This document shows positions 16,012 to 23,157 of a DNA stretch of 24,673 nt, one piece after another. The stretch spans positions 1 through 24,673 of the IMG/VR virus record IMGVR_UViG_3300029914_000132. The stretch is one strand, 5' to 3'. The notes beneath the pieces are model-generated. The model searched no databases. It had not been told where the DNA came from and saw only the letters and a program-made list of their open reading frames with translations. The number at the start of each line of letters is the position of its first letter. Within the stretch, counting starts at the first letter, position 1. This DNA is from a virus. A program made the position numbers and the translations under genes.

Positions 16012-16299
16012 ATGGCTATCATTCTGCTGCATGACGAGCTTAACGCGCAATCAAGGGCATTTCTGGCCCAATACGGGCCATCCTTCGACTCCGTGCTGAC
16101 CACGGATAGAATCGGGAGTCATCCTTGGCCCCAGGTGCAGGGCTATCCGTCCGTGTTGTTCGATATTCCGGCGCATGTGGTCCCAGCCTCGGGGAACATT
16201 CCGGCTCACAGTGTCCCCGCCGGGAAGGGGTTGATCTATAACCCGCCGGATTTTGCAACGGTCCAGGCGGAAGTGGCCCGGCGTAGTGCAGGGGATTAA
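16012..16299 (+). CDS. Small protein after the glycine-rich fibre, unknown function
   Basis: A 95-residue protein that begins 14 bases after the fibre stop, with GAGGTGAG as ribosome site. It has a helical start (LHDELNAQSRAFLAQYG), a beta/loop middle rich in Pro and Val (HVVPASGNIPAHSVPAGKGL) and a helical end (FATVQAEVARRSAG). No family recognised with confidence. Placed between two fibre genes, it could be a fibre-assembly helper or small fibre-associated subunit; this is positional inference. Confidence 0.7.
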   Translation: MAIILLHDELNAQSRAFLAQYGPSFDSVLTTDRIGSHPWPQVQGYPSVLFDIPAHVVPASGNIPAHSVPAGKGLIYNPPDFATVQAEVARRSAGD

Positions 16300-16302
16300 T
16301 GC

Positions 16303-16344
16303 TTGACAACCTTGGCGTGGTATTATGGATATTATGGATATTAT
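16303..16344 (+). promoter_or_regulatory. Possible promoter/leader: TTGACA plus 9-bp TATTATGGA repeats
   Basis: A perfect TTGACA at 16303-16308 precedes three TATTAT hexamers at 16321, 16330 and 16339, spaced nine bases apart by GGA. The stretch is strikingly AT-rich for this genome. The hexamers lie 12, 21 and 30 bases from the -35-like box, none at the ideal 17, so promoter activity is uncertain. Confidence 0.35.
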
Positions 16345-16385
16345 TCCTCCGCTACTCTGTAGCTGATCGATATGAGGGTATGTAT

Positions 16386-17906
16386 ATGAGCGTCCAATCG
16401 GTCAACGTTACCTGTACGATATTGGATTCCTCTGGGATTCCGGTGTCGAACGCGAACATTGTTTTTCAGCTTATGCGGACGGCACTGACCCCCGGCGGCG
16501 TCCTACTCTCCACGAATGTATCGGTAACGACCAATTCAAGCGGCGTGGCCGTTGCACAGCTCTACACCTATGCCTACTGCGAGTCGCCTTATATGGTGTT
16601 TATCTCGTCCTCGGGCAATCAATACCATGCGCAAGGGACGGCGCAGGTGTTGAATCAAGATTGTACGCTTGACGAGATTTTTCAGCCAAGCGGAAATCCC
16701 CCGGTTTCGCTGTTGGAAACCACGCTCTCGGAATGCCAGCAATGCGTCTCGAACGCTCAACTGTCGGCGGCGGCGTCTCTAATGTCCGAGGAGGTTAGTG
16801 AAAGTTCCGCATCTAATGCGTCGCTTTCGGCGGTTGCGGCGGTTGGAAGTGCGGGCGATGCGGGGAGAAGTGCAGTTGCGGCGGCTCTTTCAGCTATCAA
16901 CTCCGCAAGTGCGGCATCCAGCGCGGCGTCTTCGGCCGGAACGGTCACGGCCGTCCTGGCGTCCTTCCACGCCTTGTATTTCGGGGCCTACGCCTCGGAC
17001 TCGGCCGCCAACGCGAGCGGCTACACGGCCGCCGTGGGCAGCGAGTATTTCAACACCACGGAAAACAAGCTGCGCGTGGCGGCCTCGATTTCACCGACCG
17101 TTTGGGCCGACTACGACGCCGCCGCCCAAACCGATGTGACCAACGCGGCCCTGTCGGCCACGGCGGCGTCCGGGAGCGCGAGCGCGGCGGCCACCAGCGC
17201 GGCCAATGCCTCCACCAGCGCGGCCAACGCGGCTGGCAGCGCCACATCGGCGGCGGGATCGGCTGTTTCCGCCGCGTCTTCCGCTGGAACGGCCACGACC
17301 CAGGCTGGCAACGCCAGCACCTCCGCGAGCGCGGCGGCTACTTCCGCCACGGCATCCGCGACCTCGGCGACTGCATCGGCGTCAAGCGCCACTGCGGCGG
17401 CTTCGTCTGCTACGGCGGCGGCGGCCAGCGTAGCTGCCCTTTCGGCTACATCCACCACGTCTCTGGCCGTTGCCACCGGGGCGCAAACATTCGCCACGCA
17501 GGCCGGAAAGCTGTTCGTCGCCGGACAAATCCTCCAAATAGCCAGTGCGGGAACGCCAACGGCCTACATGCACGGCCAGGTGACCAGCTATTCAGGGACT
17601 TCGCTGGTGATGAACATTTTGGATATTGGCGGGACGGGAACCCATGCCGATTGGAATATCGCCATTTCCGGGACGCAGGGAACGACAGGGGCGGCTGGAA
17701 CGACAGGGGCTGCTGGAACGACAGGGGCTGCTGGGACAAACGGGACGAATGGAACGAACGGCACGAATGGGCAGGGTGTACCCACGGGCGGCACGGCAGG
17801 CCAGTCCCTGACCAAGATCGACGGAACCAATTACAACACGCACTGGTCGACCCCTAATTCAACCGGCTCGACCATCATCGAAGCCGCCATCATGGGAGGA
17901 ATGTAA
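16386..17906 (+). CDS. Tail fibre protein with Ala/Ser-rich shaft and collagen-like triplets
   Basis: I choose the ATG at 16386 (506 residues), with GAGGG seven bases upstream. The frame extends to an ATG at 16299 overlapping the previous stop, but that would add a hydrophobic, repeat-encoded leader (LWILWILFLR) without a good ribosome site. Domains: an Ig/regulatory-like beta domain (about 1-110; ILDSSGIPVSNANIVFQL), an Ala/Ser-rich heptad-like shaft (about 118-360) as in lambda-type side fibres, a beta tip part, and collagen-like Gly-X-Y triplets at 429-461 (GTT GAA three times, GTN four times), ending in TIIEAAIMGGM. A trimeric host-recognition fibre is likely. Confidence 0.8.
   Translation: MSVQSVNVTCTILDSSGIPVSNANIVFQLMRTALTPGGVLLSTNVSVTTNSSGVAVAQLYTYAYCESPYMVFISSSGNQYHAQGTAQVLNQDCTLDEIFQPSGNPPVSLLETTLSECQQCVSNAQLSAAASLMSEEVSESSASNASLSAVAAVGSAGDAGRSAVAAALSAINSASAASSAASSAGTVTAVLASFHALYFGAYASDSAANASGYTAAVGSEYFNTTENKLRVAASISPTVWADYDAAAQTDVTNAALSATAASGSASAAATSAANASTSAANAAGSATSAAGSAVSAASSAGTATTQAGNASTSASAAATSATASATSATASASSATAAASSATAAAASVAALSATSTTSLAVATGAQTFATQAGKLFVAGQILQIASAGTPTAYMHGQVTSYSGTSLVMNILDIGGTGTHADWNIAISGTQGTTGAAGTTGAAGTTGAAGTNGTNGTNGTNGQGVPTGGTAGQSLTKIDGTNYNTHWSTPNSTGSTIIEAAIMGGM
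17679..17768 (+). repeat. 18-bp and 9-bp tandem repeats coding collagen-like triplets
   Basis: Three near-identical 18-bp units (GGAACGACAGGGGCTGCT with one change) occupy 17679-17732, then four related 9-bp units encoding Gly-Thr-Asn fill 17733-17768. Copy number could vary by slippage without changing frame, altering the fibre's length. Confidence 0.85.
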
Positions 17907-17907
17907 C

Positions 17908-18303
17908 ATGGCCGTCACCGCCACTCCGGTTTATCCTCAGGCGAACAACACCCAGGACACCAATATCGCAGCTGCCGCGACCAGCACCGCCGTCTACACG
18001 GCCGGAGCCAACGGCGGCTATGTCTACGACATTTTGATCTCGACCAACGACACGGCGACGCAGACCGCGCAGTTGTTCCGCAATACCAGCACCATCCCGC
18101 TCGCTTCGATCTCAATTCCGATAGGCGCGGGCGGTTCCAATGGCAACAACGCGATCAACATCATGTCGGCGGTGTCCTGCTACGCCGACGAATACGGCAA
18201 CCGGGTTCTTCGTCTCAAGGCGGGTGAAATTCTGAAACTCGCCATTGCCGCCATCACCAGCGCCAAGTCGTTCCAGGTGTTCGCCCAGGGAGCGGACCTG
18301 TAA
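17908..18303 (+). CDS. Fibre-cluster protein of unknown function
   Basis: A 131-residue protein that starts one base after the fibre stop and ends in a TAATG overlap with the lectin-like gene. It is beta-rich with a strand order like small jelly-roll or fibre-tip proteins: AVYTAGANGGYVYDILISTN, TAQLFRNTSTIPLASISIPI, and a closing LRLKAGEILKLAIAAI followed by SFQVFAQGADL. The pattern recurs in phage tail clusters as a hypothetical protein. A tail-fibre tip or decoration role is inferred from context only. Confidence 0.72.
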   Translation: MAVTATPVYPQANNTQDTNIAAAATSTAVYTAGANGGYVYDILISTNDTATQTAQLFRNTSTIPLASISIPIGAGGSNGNNAINIMSAVSCYADEYGNRVLRLKAGEILKLAIAAITSAKSFQVFAQGADL

Positions 18304-19043
18304 TGGGCTCCCCACTCGGCGTCAGAATGCCCCGGCGGGGGACGGCGAAGCGGCAGTACCAGAGCGGAAACGATCAGTACACGTACCTGCTGTTGCACGG
18401 CGACAGCGCCAACGACAAATCGGTCATGGGTGGCGCCGGGGCGGGGTATGCCTTCACCAATTCAAACGTGACTTTCGCATCTGCCGGATACCCGGTGGGT
18501 CCGAAAGCGCTCTCGTTTAACGGAACAAATGCCTGTTTGCAGGGTACGATTGCTGTCCAGGATTATTACATGGGCGGCAACGACTACACGGTAGAAGGTT
18601 ATTTCAACGCATCCAACATCTCAAACGAACAATGCTTGCTTGGGGCTAGCTCTTCTAGTGCGGTATACGACGGATGGACGGTTGGCATCGGCCTTACCAG
18701 CTCCGGTTCTTTTGGACTGCACCATTACATCAACGGCGGCGGAAATTCGGTCAACGCCGAAACATCCACTGGAGGCATTGTGGCCGGAACGACATACCAC
18801 TTCGCCTGTTGTCGCGACGGCAGCACCATTCGCACTTACTTAAACGGCATCCAGGTGGCGTCTGCATCCTGTTCCAGCGCAATGAACCAAGCCTCGATGG
18901 CTAGCTTGTGTATTGGATCTGGGTATGGCGGGTATTACTTCGGAGGCTGGATGCAGGAATTGCGTATCTCCGTTGGCAAATGCCGCTACCCAAACGGAAC
19001 GACGTTCGCCGTACCCGGCCTGTTCGGCCCGGATGCGAGGTAG
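18303..19043 (+). CDS. LamG/concanavalin A-like lectin-domain tail protein
   Basis: The 246-residue protein contains a LamG-like beta-sandwich over most of its length: LLLHGDSANDKS at the start, ALSFNGTNACLQG, NDYTVEGYFNASNISNEQCL, WTVGIGLTSSGSFGLHHYI, TTYHFACCRDGSTIRTYLNG with the family-typical 'YLNGIQVAS' strand, and GGWMQELRISVGKCRY. Such domains bind carbohydrate and are frequent in phage host-recognition proteins. There is no signal peptide. The first 25 residues are basic (MPRRGTAKRQY) and may attach it to the fibre. Being co-translated with the preceding fibre-cluster gene, it is probably a receptor-binding component. Confidence 0.82.
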   Translation: MGSPLGVRMPRRGTAKRQYQSGNDQYTYLLLHGDSANDKSVMGGAGAGYAFTNSNVTFASAGYPVGPKALSFNGTNACLQGTIAVQDYYMGGNDYTVEGYFNASNISNEQCLLGASSSSAVYDGWTVGIGLTSSGSFGLHHYINGGGNSVNAETSTGGIVAGTTYHFACCRDGSTIRTYLNGIQVASASCSSAMNQASMASLCIGSGYGGYYFGGWMQELRISVGKCRYPNGTTFAVPGLFGPDAR

Positions 19044-19046
19044 GCC

Positions 19047-19625
19047 ATGCTGCGATACATCCACGGAACCGACTATCAACAGTTCGACCATATCCTGTTC
19101 GCCGCCGCCGTCCAGGCGCAGTTCCCCGGAACTCAGGTCAATTCCGAAGGCGATAATGCCGATCTCGGGACGCCGGGTTTCGTGACTGTCGATCTGCCCG
19201 ATGCCGACCAGGCCGCCGTGCTGGCGATCCTGACCAGTGCGCTTCCGGTTGCAATCGCCGCCCAGCAGCTGTCCCAGGCCAAGGCGGCGATGAACGCGGC
19301 GATCATGGCCGGGGCCGACCAGCTCCGGGCGCAGATGATGGCCGACTACTCCGACCTCGAGCAGTCCAGCTTCCCGTATCAACTGGCCGACGCGCAAGCG
19401 TGGACGAAAGACAACACCGCAACGACGCCATGGCTCTCCGCGATGGCGTCCGCCCGGGGAACGACCGTGGCCGTCCTGGCCCCCAAGGTCATCGCCAACG
19501 ACGCGGCCTGGACCGCGCTGGCTGGCAAAATCATCGGCCAGCAGCAAGCATATCAGGACCAAGTCACGGCGGCCACGACAGTTGACGCGGTGAACGCCAT
19601 AAACCCGGCATATCAAACCTCATAG
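19047..19625 (+). CDS. Probable tail fibre assembly protein (DUF4376-like C-terminal part)
   Basis: A 192-residue protein three bases after the lectin gene. The N-terminal 70 residues form a small unknown domain (QQFDHILFAAAVQAQFPGTQ, DLPDADQAAVLAILTSAL). The C-terminal part has the repeating order found in many fibre-assembly-type phage proteins: FPYQLADAQAWTKDNTATTP, then WLSAMASARGTTVAVLAPKV, then AWTALAGKIIGQQQAYQDQV. These proteins usually follow fibre genes and assist fibre folding or remain attached. I am fairly sure of the C-terminal family type, less of its role. Confidence 0.62.
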   Translation: MLRYIHGTDYQQFDHILFAAAVQAQFPGTQVNSEGDNADLGTPGFVTVDLPDADQAAVLAILTSALPVAIAAQQLSQAKAAMNAAIMAGADQLRAQMMADYSDLEQSSFPYQLADAQAWTKDNTATTPWLSAMASARGTTVAVLAPKVIANDAAWTALAGKIIGQQQAYQDQVTAATTVDAVNAINPAYQTS

Positions 19626-19636
19626 GAGCTGCGACC

Positions 19637-19771
19637 ATGACCGACGAACAGAAGGACCGATTGTTTGAGGGACTGACCGAAGCCCAGGCCCAGGAGGTGC
19701 AGACGAAGCTGGACCAGGGAGACGAAATGGGAGCGGAAGACCTGGCCAACAAGTTCAAGCGCGAGGGCTAG
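19637..19771 (+). CDS. Small acidic protein, last gene of the structural operon
   Basis: A 44-codon frame with a clear AGGAG eight bases before its ATG, beginning 11 bases after the fibre-assembly stop. The product is helical and charged (MTDEQKDRLFEGLTEAQAQE near the start, LANKFKREG at the end). No family recognised. The good ribosome site, GC-rich third positions and location before the operon terminator support a real gene. A small virion or lysis-timing accessory role cannot be told apart. Confidence 0.6.
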   Translation: MTDEQKDRLFEGLTEAQAQEVQTKLDQGDEMGAEDLANKFKREG

Positions 19772-19787
19772 GCGTCGTAGTTTAATC

Positions 19788-19834
19788 CCGTCGATTTCGA
19801 CGGCGTTGAACCGTCAAGGATTCCTTGACAGTTC
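19788..19834. repeat. Two tandem inverted repeats upstream of the terminator
   Basis: CCGTCGA (19788-19794) and TCGACGG (19797-19803) form a perfect 7-bp inverted repeat with a 2-base centre. Next, GAACcGTCAAGGA (19808-19820) pairs with TCCTTGACaGTTC (19822-19834): 12 of 13 positions match around one central base. They may be protein-binding palindromes or, in RNA, 3'-end hairpins. Confidence 0.7.
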
Positions 19835-19868
19835 AAGCCCTCTGGTTTTCGGATCAGGGGGCTTTTCT
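19835..19868 (+). terminator. Intrinsic terminator of the rightward structural operon
   Basis: AGCCCTCTG (19836-19844) pairs with CAGGGGGCT (19855-19863), nine pairs with one G-U, around a 10-base loop. TTTT then C T follows directly (19863-19868). It lies after the last rightward gene and just before the 3' end of the convergent methyltransferase gene. The other strand has no U-run after the hairpin, so it should act mainly rightward. Confidence 0.72.
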
Positions 19869-19882
19869 ATTGGTCATGGCGG

Positions 19883-21214
19883 CTACGCGTTGGCCTCCTT
19901 CTCCGGGTACTTCGCCAGGGTGGCGTCCACATTTTGGGCGGCCACTGTTTTGATCCTCTTGCCGATCCAGGCCATGCACGGAACGGCCATTGAATTGCCG
20001 AGCGCCTTGTAGCGCGGTCCGTCCGGGCATTGATCGGCGGGCTTGCCGCGCCAGGGGATTGCGGTGTAGCCGTCAGGAAATCCCTGGAGGCGTTCGCACT
20101 CGACGGGGGTGAGTCGGCGTACCCGGGATGCCACGCCTACGCCGTGCTGCTTCCCGGATTGCAGGGTGTACATGGGGTCTTGGCTGTTGCCGATACCGAT
20201 TCCGGCGCGGATGTCTGTCGTGCTGTTGCCCGTCCGCGCACCCACTTCCAGGAGGGGTACCACAAAAGTCTCGCTCTTAAAGACCATCGGCGTATTGCGC
20301 TCGCTGGCGTTGGCGTTCTGGTTTATGGTGTTGAAGACTTCCCCGGTTCGGACTTCACCGAGTTGGTTCTGCGCGAAGGCCAGGATCGCAGGATAGCCTT
20401 GCCCCGGCTTCCCGCCGCCCTTGTTCAAGGCCCCGGCAGTGTCGTTGGTGGTAATTTCGCCCCGCTGTTTTTCGTGGATGGCCTGAACTACCGCGACCAC
20501 CGGGTCTTGCCCTCGGGTTTCCCCGGCGCGTTCTACGCCCCGGCCGCTTGCTCCAAGGCACGGCGCAACGTCGTGGGTAATGCTTTCCCCCGCTTCTCGG
20601 CTCGGCGCAGTATCCCGGCGCAAGCCTTCGCGCTCAAATAAAATCTCTCTGGGATCGGCCCCGTTTCGAGGACATGCGACAAGGAACACACGGCGGCGTC
20701 GTTGGGCCACGCCGAAATATTGGGCGTCGAGCACCCGCCACGCGATTGCTCTTTCGGGACCAAGCACGAAACCTGCGTCCGTCCACCGGCCCCCTGGCGG
20801 TTGGAGCGCATCATCTTCGCCGGCAAGGAGTCCCAGGAAGCATCCGAAAGCGTTTGTCTTGTCGGAGAGGACGCCAGGGACGTTCTCCCAGACGACGAAT
20901 CCGGGCTGGATCGCATCAGCCAATCCAGCAAAGACAAGCGTGAGGTTGCCACGCGCATCTTCAAGCCCGCGCCTTGCACCGGCAACGCTGAACGCCTGGC
21001 AGGGTGTTCCCCCCACAAGGATGTCGACGATTCCACGATATTCATCCCCCTTGATTTTGGCCATATCGCCCAGGTTTGGGACGGCTGGGTAGTGATGCGC
21101 CAGCACGGCGGCCGGGAATTTCTCTATCTCGGCAAACGCCACCGCGTGAAACCCTAACGGCTCCCACGCCACGGTTGCGGCCTCGATGCCCGAGCAAACG
21201 GACAGATAGCTCAT
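19883..21214 (-). CDS. C5-cytosine DNA methyltransferase (Dcm-type)
   Basis: The 443-residue enzyme transfers a methyl group from S-adenosylmethionine to cytosine C5. Motifs in order: I SVCSGIEAATVAW (5-17), IV GGTPCQAFS with catalytic Cys72, VI ENV (110-112), VIII QRRRRVF (171-177), a target-recognition region of about 180 residues (180-363), IX RRLTPVECERLQGFPDGYT (near 366), X ALGNSMAVP (near 404). All key residues are present, so it should be active; no cognate nuclease is visible. The start overlaps the upstream methyltransferase stop as ATGA. Its last residues (VDATLAKYPEKEANA) copy the tail of the neighbouring, unrelated methyltransferase. Confidence 0.93.
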   Translation of the reverse strand: MSYLSVCSGIEAATVAWEPLGFHAVAFAEIEKFPAAVLAHHYPAVPNLGDMAKIKGDEYRGIVDILVGGTPCQAFSVAGARRGLEDARGNLTLVFAGLADAIQPGFVVWENVPGVLSDKTNAFGCFLGLLAGEDDALQPPGGRWTDAGFVLGPERAIAWRVLDAQYFGVAQRRRRVFLVACPRNGADPREILFEREGLRRDTAPSREAGESITHDVAPCLGASGRGVERAGETRGQDPVVAVVQAIHEKQRGEITTNDTAGALNKGGGKPGQGYPAILAFAQNQLGEVRTGEVFNTINQNANASERNTPMVFKSETFVVPLLEVGARTGNSTTDIRAGIGIGNSQDPMYTLQSGKQHGVGVASRVRRLTPVECERLQGFPDGYTAIPWRGKPADQCPDGPRYKALGNSMAVPCMAWIGKRIKTVAAQNVDATLAKYPEKEANA

Positions 21215-21236
21215 ACATCCTTCTCCGGGTACTTCG
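19897..21236. repeat. 18-bp direct repeat at the 3' ends of both methyltransferase genes
   Basis: CCTTCTCCGGGTACTTCG is identical at 19897-19914 and 21219-21236, with GGCGTC also shared a few bases further on. Read on the coding strand it gives the common KYPEKE/KYPEKD tail. The two copies bracket the whole C5 methyltransferase gene. Confidence 0.8.
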
Positions 21237-22386
21237 TCAGCACGGCGTCAATCTCTCTGACAGCCTGAAGGCGGTTGACGGCTATACCGGCGTAATCCTG
21301 TTCCCGTTCAATGCCCGTAACACTACCCCAACCGGCATTTAACGCGCCTATCATCTCGCTGCCGGAACCGGAGAAGGGAACGAGCATCTTGCCTCCATTT
21401 GCCGGGATAATGAGGCGCGCTAAGTATTCAGTGAGGGTGGTAGGCTTGACGGTGGGGTGATTATTACCGTCACCACGTTCTTTCTTGCTGGCCTTCGCGC
21501 AATAAAAGAAGCGGGAGGCGGAACCGCCGTTATCCCCAGGCCAAACTCCAACCTTGTCAGGTGTGCCTATTGCGGGCGAACCATGTATAGGTGAACCGCC
21601 ACGTAAGCCTATCCGTTGCTTTTTAGGCGGTTGACCGTCAGGAAACCCACTCACAACCTCATCGCTGCCATCGTGGATGATGTTGGCGGGCCAGCGGCCG
21701 GAACGCTGCGGCGTGATATTCCCGTCAGCACCCTCAAACGTTCCAATTTTAGACACGCCCTTGGTTACTTCAGGTAAAATCTCAGTCCCAACCCTACACC
21801 CAGCAATCCACAAAGCCCCGCATCCCCACTTCTGAACATTGTTAGCCACAGTTCCGTCGAGCGGCTTACGGGCTAACACAATAGGTTCATGGGCGGGCTT
21901 TAGGGCTGTATTGTAGCCGTCCCACTGTTTAGCTAGGTCGGACATACCACCAACGCGAACAAGCCTGTTCTTGGTGACATTGTATCCACCGTCACCGTTT
22001 GGGTTCATAAACCCAACACCGGTAGCTGGTTGTGCAGAAAACTCCGTTCCGCTCTCTTTATCCAACGCCTTGCAGACATCGTGAGATTTCGGGAAACCGG
22101 AGCCATAAATCCACTGCAATGAATCCCGTATCTCCCATCCGGCGTCCTCAATCGCGCACACAAGCCGGTGGAACGTCCTGCTTCCACCAAACGCCAGTAA
22201 ATGCGCCCCGGGTCGGCAGACACGCAACACCTCGGCCCAAACATCAACACCCGGTACGCCGTGGTCCCAAGCCTTACCCATGAACTTCAGGCCATAGGGA
22301 GGGTCACACAACACGCCGTGGTAAATATTATCGTCCATGCCCCCCAACACGGTTAGGACATCACCGCAAATGACACGGCTACTCAT
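21211..22386 (-). CDS. N6-adenine/N4-cytosine DNA methyltransferase (beta-type order)
   Basis: The 391-residue protein carries motif IV DPPYG at 28-32 near the N-terminus and the cofactor-binding motif I FSGSG at 338-342 near the C-terminus, the beta-class order of the N6_N4 methyltransferase family. HPTVKP at about 310 is the usual segment before motif I. The middle (AHEPIVLARKPL and a long variable part with GGYNVTKNRL and SGRWPANIIHDGSDEVV) is typical of phage solitary methylases and should hold target recognition. DPPY does not decide between adenine and cytosine. It overlaps both neighbours by four bases, indicating coupled translation with the C5 enzyme. Confidence 0.92.
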   Translation of the reverse strand: MSSRVICGDVLTVLGGMDDNIYHGVLCDPPYGLKFMGKAWDHGVPGVDVWAEVLRVCRPGAHLLAFGGSRTFHRLVCAIEDAGWEIRDSLQWIYGSGFPKSHDVCKALDKESGTEFSAQPATGVGFMNPNGDGGYNVTKNRLVRVGGMSDLAKQWDGYNTALKPAHEPIVLARKPLDGTVANNVQKWGCGALWIAGCRVGTEILPEVTKGVSKIGTFEGADGNITPQRSGRWPANIIHDGSDEVVSGFPDGQPPKKQRIGLRGGSPIHGSPAIGTPDKVGVWPGDNGGSASRFFYCAKASKKERGDGNNHPTVKPTTLTEYLARLIIPANGGKMLVPFSGSGSEMIGALNAGWGSVTGIEREQDYAGIAVNRLQAVREIDAVLTKYPEKDV

Positions 22387-22733
22387 TCCCCACCCCCGTC
22401 TTGCCCCTTTAGGGACACGGCTGACTGAAAAAGCATTTTGAATGTTTCCGCGTCCAAAAACACCTTGGCTGCATCAATAAAATACTCTCCTAAACCCCTT
22501 TCTGATTTATTCTTAGCCTTTGTTTCGTTATTTATTTTACTTAATTGCAGGTTGTATGCGCCCATTCTTTGTTGTAAATTTTGTATTCTTCTCTCCCTTC
22601 CGTAAAAAACATCCGATGGTTCATACCTATTCAATGTCTTTGAACGCACCTTGGCGGCAATATGTTCATCTTTTGCCTTATGAAGCGCCACCAGCGTTTC
22701 ATTCCTTTTCTGCAAGATTTCTTCTCTTTTCAT
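22383..22733 (-). CDS. Coiled-coil small protein of unknown function
   Basis: A 116-residue charged protein, helical throughout: REEILQKRNETLVALHKAKD and RERRIQNLQQRMGAYNLQL are heptad-like segments, followed by a compact C-terminal helix pair (EYFIDAAKVFLDAETFKMLF). No enzymatic motif. The coding DNA is clearly AT-richer than the methyltransferases it is coupled to by ATGA overlaps at both ends, a sign of separate origin. Helix-rich small phage proteins of this kind are found near recombination or modification genes, but I do not recognise a family. Confidence 0.75.
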   Translation of the reverse strand: MKREEILQKRNETLVALHKAKDEHIAAKVRSKTLNRYEPSDVFYGRERRIQNLQQRMGAYNLQLSKINNETKAKNKSERGLGEYFIDAAKVFLDAETFKMLFQSAVSLKGQDGGGE

Positions 22734-22921
22734 TCCCCATCCCCTACCCCGGTAGCAGCGAGGGCATCTACAACGTCGGTAATCACCTTGTGTATCTGCT
22801 CATCCGTCACGGCATCCCAGGCATTGGAGCACCCGACAAACAATGAGCCGAACCCTGGATGGACAAACGGTTGTGCGCGGCAAAACGGACATTCCTGCGG
22901 CTGTTCCTGTTCGGTGGTCAT
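22730..22921 (-). CDS. Small CPFC-motif protein, possibly Lar-like
   Basis: A 63-residue protein with CPFCRAQP at residues 11-18 and a third cysteine in FVGCSN. The opening resembles Lar-type restriction alleviation and phage zinc-ribbon proteins (CPFCGxxP, then a strand, then C-x2-C), but only one cysteine of the second knuckle is present, so zinc binding would need another ligand, for example His21 (in VHPG) or an Asp. The C-terminal half is a helix (DEQIHKVITDVVDALAATG). Both ends overlap neighbours by ATGA. The assignment to a restriction-alleviation role is tentative. Confidence 0.68.
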   Translation of the reverse strand: MTTEQEQPQECPFCRAQPFVHPGFGSLFVGCSNAWDAVTDEQIHKVITDVVDALAATGVGDGE

Positions 22922-23106
22922 GCCTTTCCCCCTCGCGCCTTTTTTACTGCCTTCCTAGCCCGGTCCAACCATCCTCCCGGATCACTCGGGACGTTCCATG
23001 GACCACCCGGCTTGCCGTACAGGGAAATGGCGTCTTCTAGTGCCTCTAGCAGATCATGGGCGGCACCCCTGACCCTGGCGTTCGATTCGGATATGGTGGG
23101 CATCAT
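22918..23106 (-). CDS. 62-residue protein of unknown function
   Basis: Two consecutive ATG codons (23106 and 23103) follow AAAAGGAG; the second has the better spacing, so the product is 61-62 residues. It is a short helix (AAHDLLEALEDAISLYGKP), a Gly/Pro/Trp turn (GGPWNVPSDPGGWLDRA) and a basic tail (RKAVKKARGGKA). No family recognised; small basic phage proteins like this often bind DNA or a host protein. It is the first of five genes joined by ATGA overlaps down to the C5 methyltransferase, so its start probably sets translation of the group. Confidence 0.7.
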   Translation of the reverse strand: MMPTISESNARVRGAAHDLLEALEDAISLYGKPGGPWNVPSDPGGWLDRARKAVKKARGGKA

Positions 23107-23157
23107 TGACTCCTTTTCTCATCCACTCTTCCGCTCATCCACGCCCGGCCGGTGGCC

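Noticed and set aside
17102-17857. A 251-codon + strand frame and several minus-strand frames within the Ala/Ser-rich fibre gene
   Set aside because: They are by-products of GC-rich repetitive codons; the fibre frame shows the meaningful Ala/Ser and Gly-X-Y patterns.
19772-19882. Possible tRNA or attachment site in the gap between the two operons
   Set aside because: The palindromes do not fold into a cloverleaf and there is no CCA or T-arm motif; hairpins plus terminator explain the sequence better.
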